The translations under genes were made by a program, and so were the position numbers. Below the pieces are notes generated by a model that did no database searches, was not told the DNA's origin, and saw only the letters and a list, made by a program, of their open reading frames with translations. This document shows positions 24,137 to 31,419 of a stretch of 31,419 nucleotides of DNA, piece by piece. This DNA is from Planctomycetaceae bacterium (lineage in GTDB: Bacteria; Planctomycetota; Planctomycetia; Pirellulales; Pirellulaceae), in assembly GCA_012965455.1 (NCBI GenBank), contig DTSG01000277.1, positions 1-31,419 of the forward strand, read 5' to 3'. The first letter of the stretch is position 1. The number at the start of each line of letters is the position of its first letter.

Positions 24137-25330
24137 ATGCCCATTCCGGTAAGTTGTCAGTGTGGCTACCAAGTCGACGCTCCCGATCAATACGCAGGCA
24201 AGCAAGTATCCTGCCCTGCCTGCCAAAATCCGCTACAAGTTCCCCTGCCCCAGCAGGCGCCGATCGACGCCATGCTTGATGAAATGCTGAGCGATGCTGG
24301 CATTACTGCCGTAACCCCCGGAGGCTATCGCTGCCCAAATTGCACGGCAAATATCCCTGGCGGTGCGATCATCTGTCTTGAATGTGGCTACAACGTCGAA
24401 TCTAGCCAAATGATGGGCGAGGATGACCAAAGTGAAATAAAACATTTTGGAGCGGCGGTCTATACCAACCGGTCATACGGGCACGAACAACTCGATACCG
24501 CTGCGGAATTGATGGAAGTAGAACTTCTAGAAAAAGACGCCGAAGGGCCGACTCCCTATTGGGTCTGGCTATTCATTTTCTTTAACGTCATTTCCTTCGG
24601 CATGGGCTTGGCCGTCTTTTCGCTGACCTATTTTTCACTTATAGACTCAGCAACAAAACCAGCGACCATCCAAATTGCGTCCTACCAAGGCAAGGAATTT
24701 AGTTCTCTGGCCGAGGATGCACCGCGTGACAAATATTTCCTAGTCGTGACTGAAGCTGAAATTACTTCAGGTCCGCAAAAGGCGCAACCGTCGGATGACG
24801 AAATGGGCATGGATTTCTCTTCAAAGATGGCTCCCGGTACGTATTGCAAAGTATTTAAAACTCAAAACGGCTTCTCGCAAATCGAACCGTTGCCGGGACA
24901 AAATTCTACGCAACGTGGCTGGGTACCAACCATGGCCGTACTGCCAGTCTCACCAGCTCAAATCGACTTGCTGATCCTAAATAGCGATATGAATTTATCG
25001 TCAGCTGAGAGGCCAGTTACCGACAATGCTGACTTTGCTTTCTACACTGGACTAGCAACCTATTGCACCGTGCAATTTTGGCTGGGAATCATCTACTATA
25101 TTGTTGCCCATGTTTCAATCGCTTTGCAGGCTATCAAAGACGAAATTATGCACGCCGTACTCGCATCCATCCTGCCGATTTACAACGTCGGCTGGTGTTT
25201 TATGCGTTGGAAATATGTCGGTGGCAATGGCATCATGGCGCTGCTCGGAATCATCATGATCATCGGCGGTATCGTCATCCAACTAGTCGTGCCCGATCTG
25301 CTACCAACGGTCGCCGGCAGGAAAGACTAG
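24137..25330 (+). CDS. membrane protein with two N-terminal zinc ribbons, function unknown
   Basis: 397 residues. Two Cys4 motifs open the protein: C7-x-C9 with C26-x2-C29 (CQCGYQVDAPDQYAGKQVSC, then PAC), and C66-x2-C69 with C80-x2-C83 (CPNCTANIPGGAIICLECGY). One transmembrane segment follows at about 141-166. A soluble region (about 175-300) contains an SH3-like stretch (GTYCKVFKTQNGFSQIEP, then RGWVPTMAVLPV). Three more hydrophobic segments lie at about 306-330, 338-354 and 363-386. The first ribbon's CxCG...AGK...CPxC pattern recurs in planctomycete proteins. The layout suggests cytoplasmic metal-ribbon sensing coupled to a membrane domain; I do not assign a function. The start ATG at 24137 has only a weak AGG. 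The gene stands alone. Confidence 0.8.
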   Translation: MPIPVSCQCGYQVDAPDQYAGKQVSCPACQNPLQVPLPQQAPIDAMLDEMLSDAGITAVTPGGYRCPNCTANIPGGAIICLECGYNVESSQMMGEDDQSEIKHFGAAVYTNRSYGHEQLDTAAELMEVELLEKDAEGPTPYWVWLFIFFNVISFGMGLAVFSLTYFSLIDSATKPATIQIASYQGKEFSSLAEDAPRDKYFLVVTEAEITSGPQKAQPSDDEMGMDFSSKMAPGTYCKVFKTQNGFSQIEPLPGQNSTQRGWVPTMAVLPVSPAQIDLLILNSDMNLSSAERPVTDNADFAFYTGLATYCTVQFWLGIIYYIVAHVSIALQAIKDEIMHAVLASILPIYNVGWCFMRWKYVGGNGIMALLGIIMIIGGIVIQLVVPDLLPTVAGRKD

Positions 25331-25433
25331 GCGGGGCCGTGGCAACGGGCGGAATGGGGGTATCGCATAGCGACGGCAATTGTGTTCGTCAAATCAACCG
25401 TTTTTCGTTAACAGACCGCCACGGGCTTACCCC

Positions 25434-25958
25434 TTACGGAAAAATTCCTTGGCCGAAGCCATTGTCGCTTTCCAATGGTGGCTCGGCGGCTTCTTGCGGG
25501 CTGCCCTGATGTGGCCCCTGCACTGGCTCCGGTTCATCCGCCGTGACCCTATCTTGTCGCTGATAAGAGCCACTGGTTTTTTGGTCCCGATCCTCCAATT
25601 CCGCGAGATACTGTTGAATCACTTTTTCTTGGATCATCTCACGACATTCCGCATTAATCGGATGCGCTATGTCGGCATATAGTTTCCCCCGCGAATCCTC
25701 ATTGTGGCCCCCAGCGTACTGTTGTTGCTGCTCTCCGCATTGATTGCAATAAGCCGCACGAGAATGGTTTTTGCAGTGACAACGAGGACAATGCACAGTC
25801 ATTTTGCGACTTGGCATAGCCACGAAAGGACCACTGGAACCTTCAATTATTTTCAAATCACGAACCACAAAACAATCGTCAAACGTAACACTACAAAACG
25901 CTTGCAGACGGTCATCTGAATTTTCCATCAATTTAACTCGGACTTCAGTTATTTCCAC
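25434..25958 (-). CDS. spoVG: SpoVG family regulator with an internal zinc ribbon
   Basis: SpoVG binds RNA/DNA and influences division, envelope and virulence gene expression in Firmicutes. Here the two halves of the fold, VEITEVRVKLMENSDDRLQA...VVRDLKIIEGSSGPFVAMPSRK and YADIAHPINAECREMIQEKVI, are clear. They are separated by about 40 residues with a Cys4 ribbon (C57-P-R-C60 and C71-N-Q-C74), exactly where ordinary SpoVG has a short loop. A Gln/Glu/Pro-rich disordered tail follows. Start: GTG at 25958, with AGGAG 10 bases upstream and alignment to the family start; a TTG at 25994 extends the frame but would include the SD. It lies downstream of ispE on the same strand, an association also seen loosely in Bacillus. 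Confidence 0.9.
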   Translation of the reverse strand: MEITEVRVKLMENSDDRLQAFCSVTFDDCFVVRDLKIIEGSSGPFVAMPSRKMTVHCPRCHCKNHSRAAYCNQCGEQQQQYAGGHNEDSRGKLYADIAHPINAECREMIQEKVIQQYLAELEDRDQKTSGSYQRQDRVTADEPEPVQGPHQGSPQEAAEPPLESDNGFGQGIFP

Positions 25959-26069
25959 GATGCTGAAACTCCTGCTGCCTTTGCGGGCCAGCAAATCTTG
26001 GGTTCTGAACGTTTTCTCACAACATAAAACTAGCGGACAATAAATTATTTTCAGTAAGGTTATTTTTCA

Positions 26070-27059
26070 TTAGGGGCTCAATCCGACACAGGGTTGCTCA
26101 AGTGGGAATGAATCTTGTTCGGAATTGATATTCAAGGATCGATGTACTAGCGTCCGAGTATGAAATACTGCCGCGTGTCCACGGTGGGATAACTTCTCGG
26201 CGATGTTTCTTGCTTGCCGAGCGTGACGACATATCAAATAAAACGTACTGCCACTACCGGTCATTTGGACACCCGGAAGTCCCAGGGCCAGCAACTCAGC
26301 TTGTAACTGTTGTAGCTCTGGCTGCAATCGCAAAGCTGAATCAACTAGCCGGTTATACAACCACTTGCCAATTTCCGGTGCACGACCGCTGGCACAAGCA
26401 CCTAAAATATTATCCGCGGCAACCCGATCATCAACGCTGCCACCTTGATGCGTCGCATACTCTGCGAATACTTCAGCCGTAGCTAGGCCTACACGAGGCT
26501 TGATTAACACAACGTCCAACGTTGCCGGAATATTCAGTGGCGTCAGCAACTCCCCGCGGCCTCTACAGCGTGCTGCGGATCCAGACAAGAAAAACGGTAC
26601 GTCGCTGCCAATTTGCAGTGCTAACTCAGACAATTCTACGGTACTTAGCCCCGCCTGCCAGAGATAATTCGCTGCGACCAAAGCGGCGGCGGCGTCACTC
26701 GAACCCCCACCCAAACCTGCAGCCGCCGGAATACGTTTGAACAAACAAATATCGAGCCCGGACGTTGTTGAAGCACTGTCCGTCTCGATTCGCTGCCGGA
26801 GCAATTTTACTGCCCGAGTCACCAGATTATCGGGGGCTGCGGGCAATGCGATTTTGTTGCCGACTGCACAACGAGTCGATAACGCAATCTCATCGTCGCG
26901 CCGTAACTTGAATGTCAACGTGTCATACAACGCAATGGGAACCATCAACATATCGAGTTCATGAAAACCATCAGACCGTTTGTCCGTGATCTCCAGAAAG
27001 AGATTAAGCTTGGCAGGCGCCAACACTTCTAGTTCATTGTTTTGTCGTCTAAAAAGCAT
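26070..27059 (-). CDS. ispE: 4-diphosphocytidyl-2-C-methyl-D-erythritol kinase
   Basis: GHMP kinase of the MEP pathway to isoprenoids. From ATG at 27059 the protein has about 329 residues. VLAPAKLNLFLEITDKRSDGFHE holds the substrate lysine (K17), PAAAGLGGGSSDAAAAL (111-127) is the ATP glycine loop, and IGSDVPFF (151-158) contains the catalytic Asp; QMTGSGSTFYLI is near the end. It is about 40 residues longer than E. coli IspE. GTG at 27083 is an alternative start and neither has a well-spaced SD (GGGGAG lies only 2 bases from the ATG). spoVG follows downstream, about 110 bases away. Divergent from the DUF368 gene. Confidence 0.93.
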   Translation of the reverse strand: MLFRRQNNELEVLAPAKLNLFLEITDKRSDGFHELDMLMVPIALYDTLTFKLRRDDEIALSTRCAVGNKIALPAAPDNLVTRAVKLLRQRIETDSASTTSGLDICLFKRIPAAAGLGGGSSDAAAALVAANYLWQAGLSTVELSELALQIGSDVPFFLSGSAARCRGRGELLTPLNIPATLDVVLIKPRVGLATAEVFAEYATHQGGSVDDRVAADNILGACASGRAPEIGKWLYNRLVDSALRLQPELQQLQAELLALGLPGVQMTGSGSTFYLICRHARQARNIAEKLSHRGHAAVFHTRTLVHRSLNINSEQDSFPLEQPCVGLSP

Positions 27060-27453
27060 AACTCCCCAAACTCGATCAACCACATCACCGGAAACAATAA
27101 ATAGAAGTCTCCCGGCAATGAAACCATCGGCACATTGTTGGAAAGAATTGGATGACTTATAGAAAAGAAGAAAAGTGTGTGTCTCGTCTCGCCGTCAAAC
27201 AAATTATTTCCCGCGAGCCTGCGATCAACTTGAGATAGCAATGACATGACTTATTTGAAATAAATCATCTCACCGATTGTCCAGCTAGCCGACCGTAACC
27301 TATCCTAGATTGTACAGTTCTAGCATCGCACGTCAAAATAATTCTCGGTATCTTAGTGTTTCTCTGCGTCTATTTCGCTCGGCGATGCACAAAAACAGAA
27401 GAAACTTACAACGCTAATAGCGAACTTGATTGGTAAAAACCGACAATAACTGC
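27060..27453. other. intergenic region between divergent ispE and the DUF368 gene
   Basis: About 390 bases of AT-rich sequence. It holds a long imperfect palindrome (27246-27268, listed separately) and presumably both promoters, but no unambiguous -35/-10 pair. A minus-strand frame (27029-27247) overlaps the ispE start and shows no family resemblance. Confidence 0.5.
27246..27268. promoter_or_regulatory. 23-bp imperfect palindrome, operator candidate
   Basis: Arms ATGACTTATTT and AAATAAATCAT flank a central G with one mismatch in 11 pairs. It lies between the divergent starts of ispE and the DUF368 gene, so it could serve either. The AT-rich core resembles many dimeric regulator sites; no regulator is identified. 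Confidence 0.4.
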
Positions 27454-28410
27454 ATGCAACAACAACCATCTACTGACGATCAAGTCCCACAACACCGACC
27501 CCTGCAGACCATTCTCAAAGGATTTCTAATGGGCAATGCGGATGTTGTGCCTGGTGTCTCAGGCGGCACAGTCGCTCTGCTACTGGGAATTTACGACCAT
27601 CTGATCCACAGTATCGGTAGGTTTGACTCACAGTTTTGCAGACTCCTAGTCAAAAGAAACTGGCGCCAAGCGGCTGAGCATGTCCACTTGCGATTTATTC
27701 TGTCGTTACTGTTAGGGATTTTCGGTGGGATTCTTTGTATGGGAACACTTTCGCATTGGCTACTAGAACATCAACAATCGCGACAATTCACGCTTGCTGC
27801 ATTCTCAGGCATGGTCTTGGCCTCGTGCTTCGTCATTGGTAATCAAATCCAAATACGTAACCGTCGTGATTCGCTACAGGCAATGCTCTTGGGTCTAATT
27901 GGTATTGCATTTACAGTCTTAGCAGGCTCGGCCTTTAAGCACGCCCCCTCTCAAGTAACAGATCCCACGTATTTCCAGTTATTCTATTTTGCCGCCATTG
28001 CGATTTGTGCGATGATTCTTCCTGGTATCAGTGGTGCCTTGATTTTGATGATCCTCGGCGTTTATGAACACCTTGTCGCCTTGCCCGAGAAATTGATAAA
28101 AGGGATTGATCTGGGCGAAACCACCAAGCAACTCATCATTTTTGCCTGTGGAGCGGCCTGCGGGCTGATCGTCTTTAGCCGAGTGCTACGATTTCTGCTT
28201 ACGAAATATCGCCACGGCACACTCAGCCTACTCGTCGGCATCATGCTCGGATCCTTAAGCGTCGTGTGGCCCTTCCAAGATATCAACAAGCAACCGTTAC
28301 CCATCGCCTTAGATGTCCACTCAGCCTTGCTAATAATCACCATCGCGTTTTCTACGAGCCTCGTCCTGTGGCTCGTCAAACTCTCTAATTCGGCACCCAC
28401 GCAGGATTGA
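27454..28410 (+). CDS. DUF368 family membrane protein, probable undecaprenyl-phosphate transporter
   Basis: About 318 residues, polytopic. The DUF368 signature GFLMGNADVVPGVSGGTVALLLGIYD is at the N-terminus, and its internal echo, ICAMILPGISGALILMILGVYEHL, lies in the second half, consistent with an inverted-repeat transporter fold. About eight hydrophobic segments. DUF368 proteins (PopT) were recently shown in other bacteria to return undecaprenyl phosphate across the membrane for envelope polymer synthesis; that role here is by family. ATG at 27454 is chosen; a TTG at 27430 extends the frame by eight codons. No SD at either. The end faces the rpsU terminator. Confidence 0.88.
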   Translation: MQQQPSTDDQVPQHRPLQTILKGFLMGNADVVPGVSGGTVALLLGIYDHLIHSIGRFDSQFCRLLVKRNWRQAAEHVHLRFILSLLLGIFGGILCMGTLSHWLLEHQQSRQFTLAAFSGMVLASCFVIGNQIQIRNRRDSLQAMLLGLIGIAFTVLAGSAFKHAPSQVTDPTYFQLFYFAAIAICAMILPGISGALILMILGVYEHLVALPEKLIKGIDLGETTKQLIIFACGAACGLIVFSRVLRFLLTKYRHGTLSLLVGIMLGSLSVVWPFQDINKQPLPIALDVHSALLIITIAFSTSLVLWLVKLSNSAPTQD

Positions 28411-28447
28411 ATCGCTGTGCGTGTCCTGATCGCCAAGCACTGCGCAT

Positions 28448-28479
28448 AAAAAAACGAGCGTGGCATGAACCTCACTCGT
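28448..28479 (-). terminator. intrinsic terminator of rpsU
   Basis: On the minus strand ACGAGTGAGG and CCACGCTCGT form a 10-position stem (one G-U, one A-A mismatch) with loop TTCATG, followed by seven T counting the last stem base. It begins 31 bases after the rpsU stop. Confidence 0.9.
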
Positions 28480-28509
28480 TACGTGTATTGCTGCACGGTT
28501 TTCACTCGA

Positions 28510-28698
28510 TCAGTCTAAACGTGACTTCATCGAACGGCGTTCGGCGCGAATGCGAGCTCGACGCTTGATGTCACTCGGCTTTTCATAGTACTTGCGACGA
28601 CGCATCTCTTTTTTAAGACCACTACGCATCACCAATTTACCAAAGCGACGCACAGCTTCCTGAATCGTCTCGCGATCTCTAACGATAACCTTTACCAC
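28510..28698 (-). CDS. rpsU: 30S ribosomal protein S21
   Basis: 62-residue small-subunit protein near the mRNA exit that helps base-pairing of the SD region. The sequence is characteristic: VKVIVRDRETIQEAVRRFG, then KKEMRRRKYYEKPSDIKRR and a basic tail. The start is GTG at 28698 with GGGGA 9 bases upstream. It has its own strong terminator and sits 141 bases downstream of the PQQ-like gene on the same strand, so it is probably its own unit; no clear promoter pair was found in that gap. Confidence 0.97.
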   Translation of the reverse strand: MVKVIVRDRETIQEAVRRFGKLVMRSGLKKEMRRRKYYEKPSDIKRRARIRAERRSMKSRLD

Positions 28699-28839
28699 AG
28701 CGTTAAATCCCCTAACCTTACAATGTATGTTTTCTGTTTCATCTCTCTATTTAGCTTGCATAATTACTCAAGCTCAAACTACGAATTCTATACCGAGATT
28801 CGCCATGTTGACCAGACCCAGTAAGCGTTTTTCGCTAAC

Positions 28840-30150
28840 TTAATTATCGGCAGCTAGACTCGCACACACCAAGAATTTGTCACTACGAGCGAAAACATGC
28901 TTATTTGCATAGGCTGGATGAGCCCAACAGACTCCTTCACGACGTCGTAACTGATCTAAAGTCGGTTCAATCAATTTCGCGCGGCTAATTTCTACCATCC
29001 CTTTTTCACTTAAGCGACTGATAATCAACTCCCCCCGCTCATTGAACATCCAGACCCGCTTACCATTTTTTACAAAGTGAATAGTACTCCATCTAGCACG
29101 AGGCGTAGCCGTTTGATTTTCCCAGATCCGCGCCCCTGTCTTTTTATCGAGACAACGCAATTCACCGTAACTATCCACTCCGTAAATATAGTCACCGAGA
29201 ATAATCGGCGTACTGATAATCGAATGGATGCCCGCCGTGTTCTTTTCATCCGATCCCGTTTGTCGCCACACCAATTCTGCCTTGAGTGCATCCTGTTTCA
29301 AATCAAGTAGCAAACAGCCATCATAAAACGAAGTGACAAACAATTGGTTATTTGAAAATACCGGTGTGGCCACTCCGATAGGCATCCGCGACGGCGGAAA
29401 GGGATGTCGCCAATGTAATTCGCCGGACCTTGGATTCAAACCCGAAATGGAATCCCCCGTCCAGACAACGACAACTTCCTCACCCGCTTGCTCAATCAGG
29501 ATTGGGGAAGCATAACAAGCTCGTTCCTGCAAAGCGGTCCATTTTTGTTTTCCAGTCTTCACGTCAAATCCAACGACACACGCTGTCTTACCGCCAAGTT
29601 GGACAATCACGGTATCGGCAACAACCAACGGAGACCCGGCAATGCCCCAAATCGGCATGACAATGTCATATTCAGCGTTGAGGTCATGCTGCCACAACAC
29701 GTCACCTGTCTTTGCATCTAAGCAGTGAAAGTGCCCCATGGCACCCAATGCAAAAGCGCGGTTTTCGACAATTGCAATTGCCGCACGCGGACCTGCCGTA
29801 TATCCAATTTCATATTCGCATAAATACGTATGCTGCCATAGTTTTTTACCGTCTTCTTCAGCAAAGCACCAAATTCGTTCAGTCTGCTTTTGATCTCGTG
29901 GATCAACCGTTCGATCGGAAACATAGACGCGTCCGTTGGCGACTGTCGGAGCACTGTAGCCGGAGCCAATTTCGACTTTCCATTTAAGCGGTATTTGATC
30001 TGCTGAGAATTTGTCGATGATTCCCGTTTCCTGCCAGACACCATCACGACTGGGCCCACGCCATTGGGGCCAATCATCTGCGTGCGCCGTTTCACCGTAA
30101 TGAAAACCGAGCACCCCCAACGTCAACACAATTTGCACCAATTTTTTCAT
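28840..30150 (-). CDS. secreted PQQ-like beta-propeller repeat protein
   Basis: About 436 residues. An N-terminal signal peptide (MKKLVQIVLTLGVLGFHYG, cleavage probably after AHA) precedes DDWPQWRGPSRDGVW, the opening typical of the many planctomycete PQQ-like proteins. The rest is a series of propeller blades with repeats such as GRVYVSDR, AFALGAMGHFHCLDAKTGDVLW, VVGFDVKTGKQKW and IYGVDSYGELRCLDKKTGARIW. No catalytic dehydrogenase domain or haem motif is visible, so it is likely a periplasmic binding or scaffold protein of unknown role. GGAGG is ideally spaced from the second of two adjacent ATGs (30150); the first is at 30153. lpxI lies just upstream, about 40 bases away. Confidence 0.9.
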   Translation of the reverse strand: MKKLVQIVLTLGVLGFHYGETAHADDWPQWRGPSRDGVWQETGIIDKFSADQIPLKWKVEIGSGYSAPTVANGRVYVSDRTVDPRDQKQTERIWCFAEEDGKKLWQHTYLCEYEIGYTAGPRAAIAIVENRAFALGAMGHFHCLDAKTGDVLWQHDLNAEYDIVMPIWGIAGSPLVVADTVIVQLGGKTACVVGFDVKTGKQKWTALQERACYASPILIEQAGEEVVVVWTGDSISGLNPRSGELHWRHPFPPSRMPIGVATPVFSNNQLFVTSFYDGCLLLDLKQDALKAELVWRQTGSDEKNTAGIHSIISTPIILGDYIYGVDSYGELRCLDKKTGARIWENQTATPRARWSTIHFVKNGKRVWMFNERGELIISRLSEKGMVEISRAKLIEPTLDQLRRREGVCWAHPAYANKHVFARSDKFLVCASLAADN

Positions 30151-30189
30151 CATCGCCTCCTCATGCGTAAATTAACGTCCAGCGTAGTA

Positions 30190-31107
30190 TCAAGCAGCTT
30201 CCCGCCGCGGTATCAGATCCTCACCAGCGACAGCAACAAAGATCAAATTGTGTTCGTTGGCGAACTGCAACACAGCGGGCTCGTCAATAATTATCGTGTG
30301 CTCCGCTTCAACAGCCAAACAACGACCTCCCGCTCCCACAATCGATTCTAACGTACCAATACCGACGGTAGGGACATCAAATCGAGAATCCTGCTGCGGC
30401 TTGGCTACTTTGACAACCGTAAATCCACCTTGAGGGCACAATTCGCCCGCTCGCGCAATACAACAATCTGTTCCCTCAATCGCTTCAACTGCCAGCACAG
30501 CGCGGTCCTTGACAACCACGGTTTGACCAACATCAAGCCCGCCCATGCACTTAGCCAGCTCCCAGCCGAAATCGATATCCCGTTGTTGCGAGGCCGTAAT
30601 TGTGCTCTCTGTTAAATTCCCTGGTTTCACGAGTAACTCCGGTGCAAAATAAGTTGCCGGCACAACGGTCAAACCATGCCGCTGGAACATCGCAACAAAG
30701 GCTAATAAAAACGCATCGTCTCGAGTATCACTGTTGCGAGCAACAAAGTGATTATAAAACATTTTCAAAGTGGTCAGATCGGGGATCAATCTCAGCCAGG
30801 CAAACTTACGAAACAAAATCAACTTTTGAATTTTTCCAGCCATCATGATATGCTTCACATTATGCCGCTTGAAAAATCGTATCCCCTTGCCACCGCGGGC
30901 GGGATTTACGGTCGTGTAAGCATCACAAAGTTCGGCTAACTCAGCATCCGCATGCTCGCGGATCCCGACACAGATGACACGGTACCCTAGGAGTTTCAAT
31001 TTGCGAGCGAGGACTAACGGGTAGTCACCCCAGCCAGCGATCAAACCGACGCAGTCCACTGCGGGGGGGTCATCCGTGGTAAGTGGTGGAACAGAACTCA
31101 TGAGCAA
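30190..31107 (-). CDS. lpxI: UDP-2,3-diacylglucosamine pyrophosphatase LpxI
   Basis: Hydrolyses UDP-2,3-diacylglucosamine to lipid X in lipid A synthesis, the alternative to LpxH. The whole 305-residue protein fits the LpxI (DUF1009) family: VGLIAGWGDYPLVLARKL, a middle block with HIMMAGKIQK, the C-terminal catalytic domain with NSDTRDDAFLLAF, DFGWELAKCMGGLDVGQTVVVKD and GIGTLESIVGAGGRCLAVEAEHTIIID. The apparent start is TTG at 31107 with AAGGAA 5 bases upstream; ATG at 31101 is an alternative. Only 9 bases separate it from the lpxD stop, so both are one operon and support an outer membrane with lipid A. Confidence 0.94.
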   Translation of the reverse strand: MLMSSVPPLTTDDPPAVDCVGLIAGWGDYPLVLARKLKLLGYRVICVGIREHADAELAELCDAYTTVNPARGGKGIRFFKRHNVKHIMMAGKIQKLILFRKFAWLRLIPDLTTLKMFYNHFVARNSDTRDDAFLLAFVAMFQRHGLTVVPATYFAPELLVKPGNLTESTITASQQRDIDFGWELAKCMGGLDVGQTVVVKDRAVLAVEAIEGTDCCIARAGELCPQGGFTVVKVAKPQQDSRFDVPTVGIGTLESIVGAGGRCLAVEAEHTIIIDEPAVLQFANEHNLIFVAVAGEDLIPRREAA

Positions 31108-31116
31108 CGGTGTTCC

Positions 31117-31419
31117 TTATGCGGCGTCCTGTTGTGAGGAAGAATCATCCTCGTCGGCGGCCATCTCAGCAGTTAGCTCATCGAGCTGGCGTTGGAGCTT
31201 TTTGACTTGCTTCAAGAGTTTTGGCAACCGCTGCACACTCGCTATCTCAATCATCCCTTGGCGAAACGGCACACTTGGCGTACCCACGTAAACTTGATTT
31301 GGCTCGAGTTGCCCCATCACACCCGCTTGAGCTGCTAATTGAACATTGTCGGGGATGTCGAGATGATCTTTGATACCAACTTGGCCTCCCATGACTACAA
31401 AACCTCCTGTCGTTGCAGC
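31117..31419 (-). CDS. lpxD: UDP-3-O-acylglucosamine N-acyltransferase LpxD, 3' end only
   Basis: C-terminal 100 residues; the reading frame runs unbroken to the window edge, so the gene starts outside. The fragment has the end of the left-handed beta-helix, GGFVVMGGQVGIKDHLDIPD and VQLAAQAGVMGQLEPNQVYVGTP, then the helical, partly coiled C-terminus (RLPKLLKQVKKLQRQLDELT) typical of LpxD. LpxD adds the second acyl chain to the glucosamine of lipid A precursors. An acidic Ser/Gln tail ends the protein. Directly upstream of lpxI. LpxA is less likely because its C-terminal helical domain is different. Confidence 0.88.
   Translation of the reverse strand, partial: AATTGGFVVMGGQVGIKDHLDIPDNVQLAAQAGVMGQLEPNQVYVGTPSVPFRQGMIEIASVQRLPKLLKQVKKLQRQLDELTAEMAADEDDSSSQQDAA

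Noticed and set aside
25337..25424. Inverted repeat CCGTGGC/GCCACGG between the convergent zinc-ribbon gene and spoVG
   Set aside because: The 74-base spacer is too long for a terminator hairpin, and no T-run follows the second arm on either strand.
27029..27247. 72-codon minus-strand frame overlapping the ispE start
   Set aside because: It overlaps ispE in another frame and shows no recognisable domain; its ATG falls inside the palindrome.
1..31419. tRNA, rRNA, CRISPR arrays, insertion sequences, prophage or integration sites
   Set aside because: No cloverleaf, no regularly spaced repeats, no transposase or integrase frames; all long frames are accounted for by housekeeping genes.

Overview
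The window looks like a piece of a planctomycete chromosome (Pirellulales/Planctomycetales-like). The main clues are a secreted PQQ-type beta-propeller whose mature N-terminus reads DDWPQWRGPSRDG, a SpoVG carrying an internal zinc ribbon, an LpxI/LpxD lipid A pair, a citramalate-type isoleucine entry enzyme, many genes with weak or no Shine-Dalgarno (SD) sequence, and several GTG or TTG starts. The placement is inferred from protein character, not from a search. Almost everything is core housekeeping. I see no transposase, prophage, CRISPR array, rRNA or tRNA.

Left part (1-12.3 kb). The 3' end of an ApgM-type phosphomutase is followed by a four-ACT aspartate kinase, lysC. Its stop overlaps that of a convergent DUF151 nuclease. 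A minus-strand run then reads, in transcription order, truB, ftsK, yhcH-like, cimA, valS, DUF151. Between yhcH and cimA lies a complete regulatory leader: a promoter (TTGACA, 17 nt, TATGGT), a 45-codon Ile/Val-rich leader ORF, mutually exclusive hairpins, an intrinsic terminator with seven U, and then cimA with a good SD. This has the geometry of ribosome-mediated transcription attenuation of isoleucine synthesis and is the strongest new observation.

Middle (12.3-21.3 kb). hemB-hemL (tetrapyrrole synthesis by the C5 route) converge on tsaB (tRNA t6A). Next come two tandem paralogous metallophosphoesterases, yidC with a PDZ domain inserted in its periplasmic region, and mnmE. The yidC-mnmE pair recalls the common rpmH-rnpA-yidC-mnmE neighbourhood, but phosphoesterases sit where rnpA would be.

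Right part (21.3-31.4 kb). The groES-groEL operon (minus strand) has a strong terminator and a promoter associated with a repeated CGTTTTGA motif. A zinc-ribbon membrane protein of unknown role follows, then ispE-spoVG (isoprenoid kinase and RNA/DNA-binding regulator), a DUF368/PopT-type undecaprenyl-phosphate carrier, rpsU with a strong terminator, a secreted PQQ-like propeller, lpxI and the 3' end of lpxD. Cell-envelope themes recur here: lipid A (lpxD, lpxI), undecaprenyl lipid (ispE upstream, DUF368 recycling) and membrane protein insertion (yidC).
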